Source: Psoroptes ovis (Eukaryota; Arthropoda; Arachnida; Sarcoptiformes; Psoroptidae). Taken from it: a stretch of 64,000 nucleotides of DNA. Both the position numbers and the translations under genes were made by a program. The notes under the pieces were generated by a model that was given only the letters and a program-made list of their open reading frames with translations, searched no databases and was not told where the DNA came from. Below, one piece after another: positions 23,168 through 33,515 of the stretch. Position 1 is the first letter of the stretch; each line of letters opens with the position of its first letter. The stretch lies in the NCBI GenBank assembly GCA_002943765.1, contig PQWQ01000031.1, positions 310,001 to 374,000 on the forward strand. The letters run 5' to 3'.

Positions 23168-26100
23168 ATGATTTATGTATTGAGAAAACCATATAAAATT
23201 TCGCAGCAATATTTGATTCGACACAGTGAAAAAATGTTGATAGTTTATGAAATATCATTATATTATAATGATGACAATGATAATAATGATAATATTTTAA
23301 AAGATAATTATAATTATATTAATGAAGATAATGTGACAACAACATCCACATCGATTCAATATTTTTTAAATTTTATGAATCACATCTTTACACATCGTTC
23401 ATCATCATCATCATCATCTGGTCCAGAGCTATTAGCAGATGACAACCCTCTACAATTTGAAAATGTAATTATTGCTTCATCAACACCATCACCGCTATTA
23501 TCATCACCAACCATTTCGACATTTTCAACAACAACAACAACAACCCAAACATCATCAATGAATCAATTTAATGTAACCATTATTGAAATATTATTTTGGT
23601 CATCGCTATTTTATCCAATGGTCATAATGGCTGCCATTGGTAATCTGCTAATCATTTGGATAATTGCAACAAAACCATTAATGCGAAATATAATGAATCA
23701 ATATTTAATGAATTTAACATTATCCGATTTCCTTTCGGTTACATTCAATGCTAGTTTTAATTTTATATTTATGCTCTATCAACATTGGCCATTTGGTAAA
23801 TTGTATTGTATGGCCAATAATTTCATTGCCAATTTGACAATTGTATCTTCGGTTTCGACCATGATGCTCATATCAATTGATCGGTAAGTTCCGAGAATTT
23901 ATAAATTTTTTAAAAATTTTTCAAAAAATAAGAAATTTAAAAAATCATTTATTCTAAAGAGGGTAAAGGTGAAATTACTTAGAAATTATTTGTAAAATTT
24001 AGAAATCAGTCAAAACATGAATGTATTCTCTGAATAAGCGATTCCAAGACCCAAGTCCTTGCACATTTCATATGTTGATAATATCAATCAATTCTTCCCA
24101 AGCATTCGCTTCTTTACGTAAATTTTCAATCAAAATTTTTAAAATTTGATTAGTATTTTCAAATTTATTTATTTCTTCCATGCTTGACGATGTTAATGTT
24201 GTTGATGAGGATGTGGGTCTATGTTTACTACGTTTAAAAAATATCCAACCATCCAATAAGCTATTAGATGTTGATGTGGATGATTTTTGATTGATCAAGA
24301 CTAGACAATCATTGATTTGTTTTCGTTTAATTTCGACAAGTTTTTCAATCATTTTGATCAATTTGAAAAAATCATCTTGTTTGTGACTGTTGTTGTAGTT
24401 GATTGTATCAGTATTAAGTACAAGTGTATTTAATAATTGTAAATGTTTACGTGCATTCGTCAATAGATATGCTGATTGTGTAATTACATCTTCTAAATCG
24501 AATAATGAATCAAAATTTAATTGTCGAGCTAATGTAATGTTTGATTCATGTTGAAAACCTGATATCGATGCAAATACTAATTGCCAATCAATATTATTTT
24601 GATGAAATTGTAAATAATTATTGTATAAATCATCACCATGATCAATCGATTTAAGTAAATCATTTTTATTAAATTTTCTATCGAATTGTTTTCTATAAGA
24701 ATTTTGTAGACCATAAATACGTTTGGATGGCATAAGATATTGACAGTGCCATTCATTATTGGCTACATTGACAGTTGCTATTGACAATGATTTATCTTGA
24801 GTATTTCTTCTTTTACCATTATTTAACTGATCAACGATGATTGGACGATAATATGTTTCAATAAGATGAAACATGAGACAAAATATTGTCTTTTCCAGTT
24901 CGATCATATGACATAACGATAGATTTCGATTATTTTGATTATTTTTATGAATCGTATTTTGCCTCTTCTGATTTTCACTATCGAAATATTGATTTTGACA
25001 GTTATGATGATGATCGATTAATATGAAATCGTCTTCATCATGGTACTGTTGTTCGATTGATTGCTGTTGTTGATGATGGTGATTGTTATCATGCTGTTCA
25101 AGCTGTTTTTCGATTTGTTCTTGTTCAGGATGTGTTTGTACAGCTGTAGCGGCCATTTTCTGATGATTATTTGAATTTTTTTCAATGAATATGTTTCGGT
25201 TTGATTGGGTTTTGATTAGGTTTAGGCCTCCAATGGCGTTGAATGGGATTCGGTGGTGTAAATGAAATAATTGTTATTTCAATAATGATAATACGAAACA
25301 ATTGAAATTCAAATGAATATTTTTGTTGATTGAACACTGAAAATACCGATTGGAAATGAACACAGAAATTCGTTTCTTATTATTATCGAATCTTAATTTG
25401 ATCTAAATTTGGACACTTTTGATTGGTAAATTTGAATTTAGACGGATTATTTCGGTGATATAATTTGTCTAAGATGAATCAATATTAAGACAATAAAGCG
25501 CCAAATCGTATTTAATCAATTAATTTTGACAATTGTTTCGGCTGAAAACAAATGGCGTCGTAGTCAAATACATTTATTGTATGACAACCGTTTGTTCTCT
25601 CTTTTTCTTTCAAAATTTCTCTCACCGATTCTTTTTGACTTGTAATAATCGTATTTGAATTATAATTAGACGAGTCGATACAAGTACATCAAAAACTTGT
25701 ATACTTTCAAAGTATCTTAATATTTCAAATATTCACTTTGATATTACAAATATTCAATGGCAAATGATCATTTTCATGAACATTTGGACATTTGGATTTG
25801 ATCAATTTCTATAAATAAAAGTTTCATTTTGATGTCATTGAAAATTTTTAGTGAATGTCTTACATATCTAATTTTCTACACTGAAATAAGAGTGTATTAA
25901 GACTATTAGAGATTTTTGATTTTTTTTTCATTGATGATTTTACTAGGATTTTAATAACTCTACAAAATATACAAAAATAATTATTTGAATCTGCTGTTAA
26001 TAAGCAAAAAAAGTTTATTTTTCAAGAGAAATACAGAAATATTATCAATTTGCAAAATTATTTCAGCATATTTTCTATTATAAATATGATGTAAAATTGT

Positions 26101-29100
26101 ATTATACGTATTAATTGTAGTTGAATACAGGGTTTCAAGTTTTAATTCGTAGTTTTCAAATTGATTTTCGTAGTTTTGAATGCAATTTCAAACCGTAAAA
26201 TTACGAAATTCAATTTTAAACCCTCGAATTAAAACTTGAAACCCTGTATGAAATCATTGATCAATTCCAAAATATCTTTCCATACAGATATATTACTTGA
26301 ATCAATCGTGATCAGCTACTACTTTAATGTTGTTGATGTATTTGCAATTTTTTTTCACTTTCATTGGATGCTTCAAATCAGTTTTGAACATTTATCATAC
26401 ATGAAAGCATTCAATGTCATTTTTCTCGTACATTTCATGGTGTTGTTATGTTAATTTCTATTTTCAAATAATACGTCGTAAAACATATGATAAGATATTG
26501 TTACATAGTCGTCGTTGATGTTGTTGTTTTTGATTTTGTTTCATTTGATTGTGGTGGTCGTCATCGCTATTATTTGCCAGTATCATGATGCATGATGCTA
26601 TTATATGCCCATGTAACGGCCTAATCATTTACATAGCATCTCTTTAACAGAGAGATCATCATCATTTCTAACACTATCACCACGACAACAATCCTATCAG
26701 TGTCTGTGATTGGATTCCATGATAAAATTTTCCTTTTTTTCATAACCATTAAATATAAATTATTGCTTTCATTTTGAAATTGTGATTATAAAAGAAAAAA
26801 CATTCAAAAATTGCCAATTACAGTGTTTCAAGTTTTAATTCAGGGTTTTAAAATTGATTTTCATAGTTTTAAAATTGAATTTCGTAATTTTAGCAATTCA
26901 AAATTGCATTAAAAACTATGAAAATAAACTTGAAAACTATGAAAATTAATTTTAAAACTACGAATTAAAACTTGAAGCCCTGTATTATTCACATAAATAT
27001 TCGTTTAAAAATTTTTGATTTGATTGAAGGAACTTCGATGAAATAACGCATTAAAATTTTGTTCATTCATTTTGTTTCTTCATATTAATCAAATGTCATT
27101 CGAATTGTCTTTAAGACGAATTTGAGAATTTATTTCATTTTTTCTTCGAAGAAAACGAAATTACTTCAGGGAAAATAAGCAAATAGCATCATTGTCACAT
27201 TTGCATAATGCATTTGTTTCATCAGCGATTCTTGATAACATTCCTCTATTTCAGGCAGATATATGCACATGGAAAAATAGAGCTAAAAGTAAACAAATTT
27301 TCAATTTAAAATTCAAATAAATATTCATGTTTTTAATGTGAATTAACAAGAATCGTTGCATCCATTTGGCGACATTGATGCGAATTCGAATCATTTTTGG
27401 CTTTCATTTACATGATCTATTCGAGTTGTCCGAAAAGTTTTTGCCGATTTTCAAATGTTTTTATGAGGCGATAAACAAATCAAAATCAATTCTTGTCTCT
27501 GTCTGGTTGGATTTGACTTAAGAGCTTGCACCGAAAATTTGTCATTATGAATGAAATTTTATTCAAATTTTACTTCAAGAAATAAAAAAAACTTGAAAGT
27601 GTTCTTGAGAATTTCAATCACACAATCAACAATTGAAACTTTGGAATATATTCCTTGCGGACTGTACTGTCAATAATTTGTCATTAGATGTATTTCGAAT
27701 GGGCTCTTGTATCATACAAATCATTTGAGATAAGTTTCAATTCATACAAATTTATTATTTGCCAAATGAAAATATTGAAAATGTATGAATATTGTCCCCA
27801 TATCAATATCTGATGATATTTGAGTGAGATGAATCATGTGTAAATACTTTTTAAATTAATCGTGTTGTATTAGTATTTATGTCATTATTATTTGGCTATT
27901 TTGTTCAAATTCACGGCTGAGAATCAAATTGAATTTAAACTTGAAGCTTCGCACAATATTATAAAGTGAAATAGAATCTGACCAAATTGTGTATTTTCAC
28001 CCATTGAAACTGTGAAAAATTGAATAAATAAAATTCCATAGCCCTAGTTTTAAGAGACACACTGGTGCTTATCTATATCACAGCATTTACTGATATATGC
28101 CGTGCAGTGAAGATTACTTTTTAATTATTTTTTTTGCTGAGATTAAATTGATTTTTTTTATCAAACTTTTTACTTGAAAGCTAGGCCTAGAAATCAGTTT
28201 TTCATTTTACAGAGTAGTTAATAAAATTTAATAAAGGATTAGGGTCCGAATTCCGAAAAAATTGAACAATAAATAATGTGTGCTTTGGACTGATGATATT
28301 ATTGGGTTGTCCCATAAGTTTTTGCCGTTTTTTGAATTTTTTTTCATTTGAAAAACGGCAAGAACTTATGGGACAACCCGATACTTGTTTTGTGGCTAAG
28401 AAAATTTTTGTTTTATTTAATCTCTTTGGCCCCTTTGGTCCTTCATTCTTTGCAAAGATATTATGCCATAGTACATCCATTGAAACCACGACAAACAAAA
28501 CGACGATTTTTCTGTTCAATCGGTGCCATTTGGATTGCATCAATATTATTTTCATTACCAGCATTATTATATTCGGATACTGAAGATCTTGTACAGACCC
28601 GATTGCCGCCGACGACGACCACATCATCCGCCATTTCATGGCCATCGACATTATCATTTTTAGATGAAAATTATTATGGCAGCGATGATGATGATGATGT
28701 TCATAGACGGAATGAATTATCATTATTCGAAGCAAACAACAATAATAATACACTTATATCAAATGATCATTCTTCATCTTCTTGGCTATATACAATCGAT
28801 TCGTTATCATCATCGATTCAATCGACTAAAAGTATTTATGAAAATATCACTTTATTCAATCATCGCAATCATCATCATTTTTATTTTGATTCAAATCAAT
28901 TATCATATGAACCATTACCATCACCATTATCTTCATCTTCATCTTCATCATCAGCCCTAGCATCGATAGGGACCACTGAAGCTATTTCAACAACATTAAC
29001 TAGGAGCACTTATGATGATAATTCCATTGAAAATGATGGTGATTTTCTTATACGAACCTTGTGCATAATGAGATGGCCTGATGGTGTTTCCGGATTCTCC

Positions 29101-31030
29101 AGATATGAATTTTTGTAAGGTTTTACCCTCTGGTTCCTGAAAATTTCCATGCATTAATCATTATATTCATTTCCATTTTTCTCTGGCGCCCAAAAAAAAT
29201 CCCAAAAATTGAGCAGATATAACATGGCATTCCTGATATTTTTCTATGTGATACCCGTATTAACAATGGTCATTGCATTGGCATTGATGTCCCGAGTATT
29301 ATGGCCTAAAGAATTGATTGGTGAACATACGCCAACAAATGTACCACATAATACATTGATAAGATCCAAGCGAAAAGTTGTATGCATGCTAATGTGTGGT
29401 ATGTAAATTATTGGATAAATAAATAAGAGAAATTTTATATTGGGTTGTCCCATAAGTTCTTGCCGTTTTTTGAATTAAAAAAAAATTTTAAAAAACCGCA
29501 AAAACTTATGGGACAACCCCATTATTTGAAAAATTGCTTGTGAAAACTCTATAATCTTGATCAATATTCTCTCTCTCTCTCTATTTGTTTTGTTTGTTTA
29601 ATTATATTTGAACATTATTTTATTTGACATTGACAATGATGATGATCATCATCATAAAGTGATTAGTGTGTTTGCATTATGTTGGTTACCATATCATTCG
29701 TATTTCATTTCGATTTATTGGTGGCCTTCGCTAATACGAACCGCAGGCATTAAACATATTTATTTGGCATTTTATTGGTTTGCAATGGCTAATTCGTTAT
29801 TTAATCCTGTAATACTTTTCGCTATGAATCGAAGGTATTTATTCATCCATTCATCCATTATTAGGTTGTCCCATAAGTTTTTGCCGTTTTTTGAATGAAA
29901 AAAGCGAAAAAACGGCAAGAACTTATGGGACAACCCAATAAGATTATTGTTTTCTTATTTATTTTATTTCTTAAAAAAATAGAATAAGAAATTATATCAA
30001 ACATTATGTCAAATGTTCATGTTGTATTCGGCTATTATTCGGTGGACAAAAAGAAAAATTATTCCGAAGCAAGCGCCACCATCATCATCGATATCATCAA
30101 CGACAATTACAGCACCCCCAACAATCTAGTCCCCTACAAATTTTAAATTATCATTATAATCCACATAATAAAGACAGTCATGATACCGATAATACTGATG
30201 GCGTACGACAGCAACAGCAGCAGCAGCAATTTCTACCCAAAAATCAAGACCATAGCCATTTGAAGAATAAATCAAATGGGCTGCTATCAAATGATTCGAA
30301 TCATAATAACAATAACCCTGTTTCATTGATTACAATCAACGCGAGAAATCATCATAATCCAACAACTAAACAATGTAAACAGCAGCAACCACCAATCAAT
30401 TCACAGTCTATAGGTTATTCAACAATGAAAACAATGAAAAAAGTTGAATTTTGTTGTTCAAAATTCCATTCAAACACTGGTTCTGAAGATCAACGATCAA
30501 ACGATCGGGTCCCTGATGATGATGATAGGGATGATCTAAGAAAACAATCTTTTACATTTAAAGGTGATGCTGTATCAGTATCAGAGATGAACTATAGTCT
30601 TAATCAACAAAATATTGATGGCGATACACAAATCAATGCTTCGAATGGTAATCGAGTAATAAACAATCATCATCTTAATCATCGTTCATGTCCATCAATA
30701 TTTTCATCAACAAATGATCATAAATCATCATCATATCTTAATCATGTTCATTACTTCAATCATCAACATCAATCACCAATCATTGCAGATGTTGAATCGA
30801 AACAAATAATGTTTGTAAAGCTTATTTATTTATTTTCGGTTGTTGTCCGTTAAGTTTTGGCCGTTTTTTGGGATTTTTTTCTATCATATAACCGGCAAAA
30901 ACTTTCCGGACAACCTAATATTTATTTTTCGAAAATTTCTAATTTAAAATTCCATTATCTCCTCTTTCACTTATGATTATAGATCAATCAAGATGGACCA
31001 TACAAACGGCAGCAGCAGCAGCAGCTGTAA
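23168..31030 (+). CDS. Tachykinin-receptor-like GPCR with giant second extracellular loop
   Basis: Class A neuropeptide receptor, plasma membrane. Exons: 23168-23883, 28458-29114, 29217-29398, 29660-29834, 29983-30814, 30983-31030 (869 residues, phases consistent). The N-terminus is Ser/Thr/Asn-rich and extracellular with NVT. TM1 has GNLLIIWII, TM2 has LMNLTLSDFL, ECL1 has WPFGKLYC, TM3 ends ISIDRYYAIVHPL (DRY intact). After TM4, ECL2 carries roughly 155 extra low-complexity residues before LCIMRWPDG, which aligns with the tachykinin receptor CMIEWPEH segment. ICL3 has LWPKELIGEHTP and RSKRKVV (compare LWASEIPGDS and SAKRKVV), TM6 has FALCWLPYH, TM7 has FNPVIL where NPxxY is usual. The tail begins RRIRNYIKHYVKCSCC, a likely helix 8 with palmitoylation cysteines, then His/Gln/Asn-rich. 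The last splice is uncertain: a donor at 30811 instead would end the protein at 31082. The first in-frame ATG was taken as the start. Confidence 0.87.
24068..25156 (-). CDS. Uncharacterised single-exon protein nested in GPCR intron
   Basis: A 362-residue open frame on the minus strand, wholly inside intron 1 of the tachykinin-receptor-like gene and intronless. I do not recognise its family. Residues 1-75 are low-complexity (Gln, His, Asp, Asn). The rest is a normal mix of residues, with LEKTIFCLMFHLIETYYRP, a segment rich in aromatic residues (NNYLQFHQNNIDWQLVFAS), and predicted-looking helices around LFDLEDVITQSAYLLTNARK and KLIKMIEKLVEIKRKQIND, ending EANAWEELIDIINI. No signal peptide, membrane span or metal-binding motif is apparent, so a soluble helical protein is likely. 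The length and composition argue strongly that it is real. It might be a fast-evolving complex subunit; that is a guess. Confidence 0.75.
   Translation of the reverse strand: MAATAVQTHPEQEQIEKQLEQHDNNHHHQQQQSIEQQYHDEDDFILIDHHHNCQNQYFDSENQKRQNTIHKNNQNNRNLSLCHMIELEKTIFCLMFHLIETYYRPIIVDQLNNGKRRNTQDKSLSIATVNVANNEWHCQYLMPSKRIYGLQNSYRKQFDRKFNKNDLLKSIDHGDDLYNNYLQFHQNNIDWQLVFASISGFQHESNITLARQLNFDSLFDLEDVITQSAYLLTNARKHLQLLNTLVLNTDTINYNNSHKQDDFFKLIKMIEKLVEIKRKQINDCLVLINQKSSTSTSNSLLDGWIFFKRSKHRPTSSSTTLTSSSMEEINKFENTNQILKILIENLRKEANAWEELIDIINI
26128..26246. mobile_element. Family B MITE, copy B6 (short)
   Basis: CAGGGTTTCAAGTTTTAATT to AATTAAAACTTGAAACCCTG with TA on both sides, near-perfect ends; shorter interior than B1 or B3. 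Confidence 0.87.
26821..26982. mobile_element. Family B MITE, copy B7
   Basis: CAGTGTTTCAAGTTTTAATT to AATTAAAACTTGAAGCCCTG, TA on both sides; full-length type. Confidence 0.85.
27424..27470. mobile_element. Family A MITE, copy A14, left half only
   Basis: AGTTGTCCGAAAAGTTTTTG and CCGATTTTCAAATG are present, with no matching right arm downstream. A solo half-element. Confidence 0.65.
28304..28380. mobile_element. Family A MITE, copy A15, next to GPCR exon 2
   Basis: GGGTTGTCCCATAAGTTTTT to AAGAACTTATGGGACAACCC, almost a perfect hairpin, ending 77 bp before GPCR exon 2. It is within the intron, so it should be present in the pre-mRNA. Confidence 0.87.
29442..29520. mobile_element. Family A MITE, copy A16, in GPCR intron 3
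   Basis: GGGTTGTCCCATAAGTTCTT to AAAACTTATGGGACAACCC. It lies within the 261-nt intron 29399-29659. Confidence 0.87.
29863..29936. mobile_element. Family A MITE, copy A17, in GPCR intron 4
   Basis: AGGTTGTCCCATAAGTTTTT to AAGAACTTATGGGACAACCC, occupying half of the 148-nt intron 29835-29982. Confidence 0.87.
30838..30916. mobile_element. Family A MITE, copy A18, in GPCR intron 5
   Basis: GGTTGTTGTCCGTTAAG to AAAACTTTCCGGACAACCT, in the 168-nt last intron. Flanked by similar TTTATTTTCG and TTTATTTTTCG sequences. Confidence 0.82.
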
Positions 31031-31332
31031 CCACCATTATCCAATTTCACCAGATGATCACATTAATCCAGTATCTGTTTAAATTTTTTATGATTTGATT
31101 GGATTTTCGACCAACAGAAAGAGCTAGCTACTTACTATGGGCATGATTTAACCATTCTCTGAGGACCTTATGATCAACATGATCAATCATTAATCGATTC
31201 AAGATTTTTAATCAAAGAAAATTGTGATGATTTGTTGAATCAATCATTTTTAAATGTACATAAATAAATGTAATGAAAAATGATGAGGCAAAATTGTCCA
31301 TTTAGGTCAATTTTTCGATCAAATCAATTATT

Positions 31333-31491
31333 AGGTTTCAAGCTTTAATTCAGAGTTTTAAAATTAATTTTCGTAGTTTTAAAATTGAATTTCGTAATAA
31401 TATAGTGTAAAATTGCATTCAAAACTACGAAAATCAGTTTGAAAAATATGAAAATTAATTTTAAAACTACGAATTAAAACTGGAAACCCTG
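31333..31491. mobile_element. Family B MITE, copy B8
   Basis: Left tip AGGTTTCAAGCTTTAATT is worn; right tip AATTAAAACTGGAAACCCTG followed by TA is intact. Confidence 0.8.
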
Positions 31492-31841
31492 TATAATTAT
31501 GTCTGAATTATTTGATCAACGATCGATTGATTTGTTATAATTTCATTTTGATGAAATTTTGATTGGTTCATCGATATTCGATCATTAATCATTTAATTTT
31601 ACTGGAAACAAATAAGAAAAATCAAACAAAAATCATTAAATCGATAATGGTCGTCCATCATTAAATCGATAAACACCAGCCAGAAATGGATTAATTTGGT
31701 TGGTCTGGCTGCAATCAATCCACTTCATCATCAGGTCACAACCTGTTGTCGCCACCATCATCATCATGCATCATGCATCTGGACCATAATTGAATCAAAA
31801 AAATGTAAAATAATGCAAGGGTGTGAAGGGTACGAAATCGT

Positions 31842-31890
31842 TCGAATTTCGAATTATTTTGTGATGAATACGAAATAATTCGAAATTCGA
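31842..31890. repeat. Perfect 18-bp inverted repeat
   Basis: TCGAATTTCGAATTATTT at 31842-31859 pairs exactly with AAATAATTCGAAATTCGA at 31873-31890 around a 13-nt loop. It does not match family A or B. Possibly the core of another palindromic element. Confidence 0.8.
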
Positions 31891-32725
31891 TCAAATCAAA
31901 ATTCGTTCGAAATAATAAATCACAATTGATTATAAATGATTTATCTTGTCATTTGGTGAATTCAATGATGTGGTGGTTCTCTTTCTGTGATTCAAAAAAT
32001 ATTCATTAAACAAGTGAGTCTTAAAAAACAAACAAGTTCAACGTTCGAAAATATTGAATAGTCATGAGTAAGCCAAATAGCGCATAATGATTAAGACAAT
32101 TTTCTTTATTTTTTCAAAGATGATGATACTTGTGAATGTGCTTTTACGAGATGTAAAACAAACATCTTGCTTTGCTTGATGATGATTTGACCAACTTTTT
32201 GGTGGCCAGAACATAAATTAATCAGTCTTTCATTTGAAGAAAATAAAACAAAACAGTAAATTGTGTAGTTGGCTGTTTTGGCCCAAAATCTTCAAAATTC
32301 ATAAATTTTAGGCAAAAGCCAATGATATTTGCTTGTTGGTTGTTTGTTTTTATCGAAATATGACCAAGTCTATAGATATTCTGCTCTTTATTTTGGCTTA
32401 GTTTCTTGTAAGTATAATCAATAATTGGCTTTTCATATGTTTTTGTTTTTTTTAAATTTTGAAAAACAAGAAAAGACTTGTATTATTTCTGAATTTAGAA
32501 CCACTACTCGGTACTTGGGATGATGCTGTACCATAGATTTTACATGAGCAGTTGGAGCTCTCTCATATAAATATATCTTAATGTGTTTTGTGTGTGTAGG
32601 TTGACTTGATTGTGTTATCAATCTTTTCTATTTGAGATGATTAACCAAATGGTAAACTAAAAGAAAACAGAAACAAACAAAACTGTTTATTATTTATTTT
32701 GTATTCGAAATTTTCTTAAAGATAT

Positions 32726-32889
32726 ACAATGTTTCAAATTTTAATTCGTAGTTTTGAAATTTATTTTCGTAGTTTTAAAATTGAATTTCGTAATAATGTA
32801 ATGTAAAATTGCTTTCAAAACTACGAAATTCAACTTGAAAATTACTAAAATTAATTTTAAAACTACGAATTAAAACTTGAAACCCTCTG
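32726..32889. mobile_element. Family B MITE, copy B9
   Basis: CAATGTTTCAAATTTTAATT preceded by TA; right arm AATTAAAACTTGAAACCCTC, with a 2-bp insertion near the tip. Confidence 0.8.
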
Positions 32890-33515
32890 TATTAGTGCTG
32901 CCACCATTTTTGTTTTTTTGTTTTTGTTTATTTTCACCATCTCATCTCATTTCATTAGTTGGTGGGCCCTAAATAAATTTTCTTTGAGATATTTTTGTCA
33001 CTCGTAAATTATTTTTACCTATTTTTTATTTTTGTTTTATACCAATTGAATTAATGTGTCTTGGTGCTGATGATTGGTCAATGTTGGTCAATGTGACTGA
33101 TTGAATGCAGATGATTTGATTCAAATTTAAATTGTTATTATTCATTCAATGACCATTGTTTCCAACGGCACATCAATTGAATCATTTTGTGACATTTTTA
33201 TGGTTTGAACCTTTGCGAAAATTATTCCATAAAATGTGGTGAACACATAAAGTGTAAACAACATAAGTGTTTGGTTGTCCTTTTGTTGGAGAAAAATAAA
33301 TGTGAATGAATATTACTAATTTGAAAGGGTTAATCATTATTTGTGAAAATGTGAGAATTCTAAATTGATTCATCATCATCATCATCTTCATTTTGTTTAA
33401 TTGATTTTGCCGTGTCATTGTTTATTATGAATGTTTTGAAGGCCACGTATTGAATAAGAACAGAAATTTGAGAAAATTATCTTTATTTTCAACTGTGAAT
33501 AAATTGAATCGAATC

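Larger units (their letters stand above)
23884..28457 (+). other. GPCR intron 1 (4.6 kb), hosting a gene on the other strand
   Basis: Splits the DRY codon: CG|GTAAGT at the donor, AAAG|ATATTATGCC at the acceptor. It holds the antisense orphan gene at 24068-25156, two family B elements (B6, B7), a half family A element and a full one (A15) that ends 77 bp before exon 2. The remaining 25157-28303 has no recognised exon. Confidence 0.8.
31031..33515. other. Spacer between GPCR and dishevelled
   Basis: About 2.5 kb with two family B elements (31333-31491, 32726-32889) and an 18-bp-arm hairpin at 31842-31890. No coding exon recognised. A frame open to the stop at 33402 runs into the dishevelled exon, so an upstream exon or splice acceptor for that gene may lie near 33440. 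Confidence 0.5.

Noticed and set aside
28202..28753. 183-residue minus-strand frame
   Set aside because: It is the complement of MITE A15 and of the GPCR exon 2; shadow of a real coding exon.
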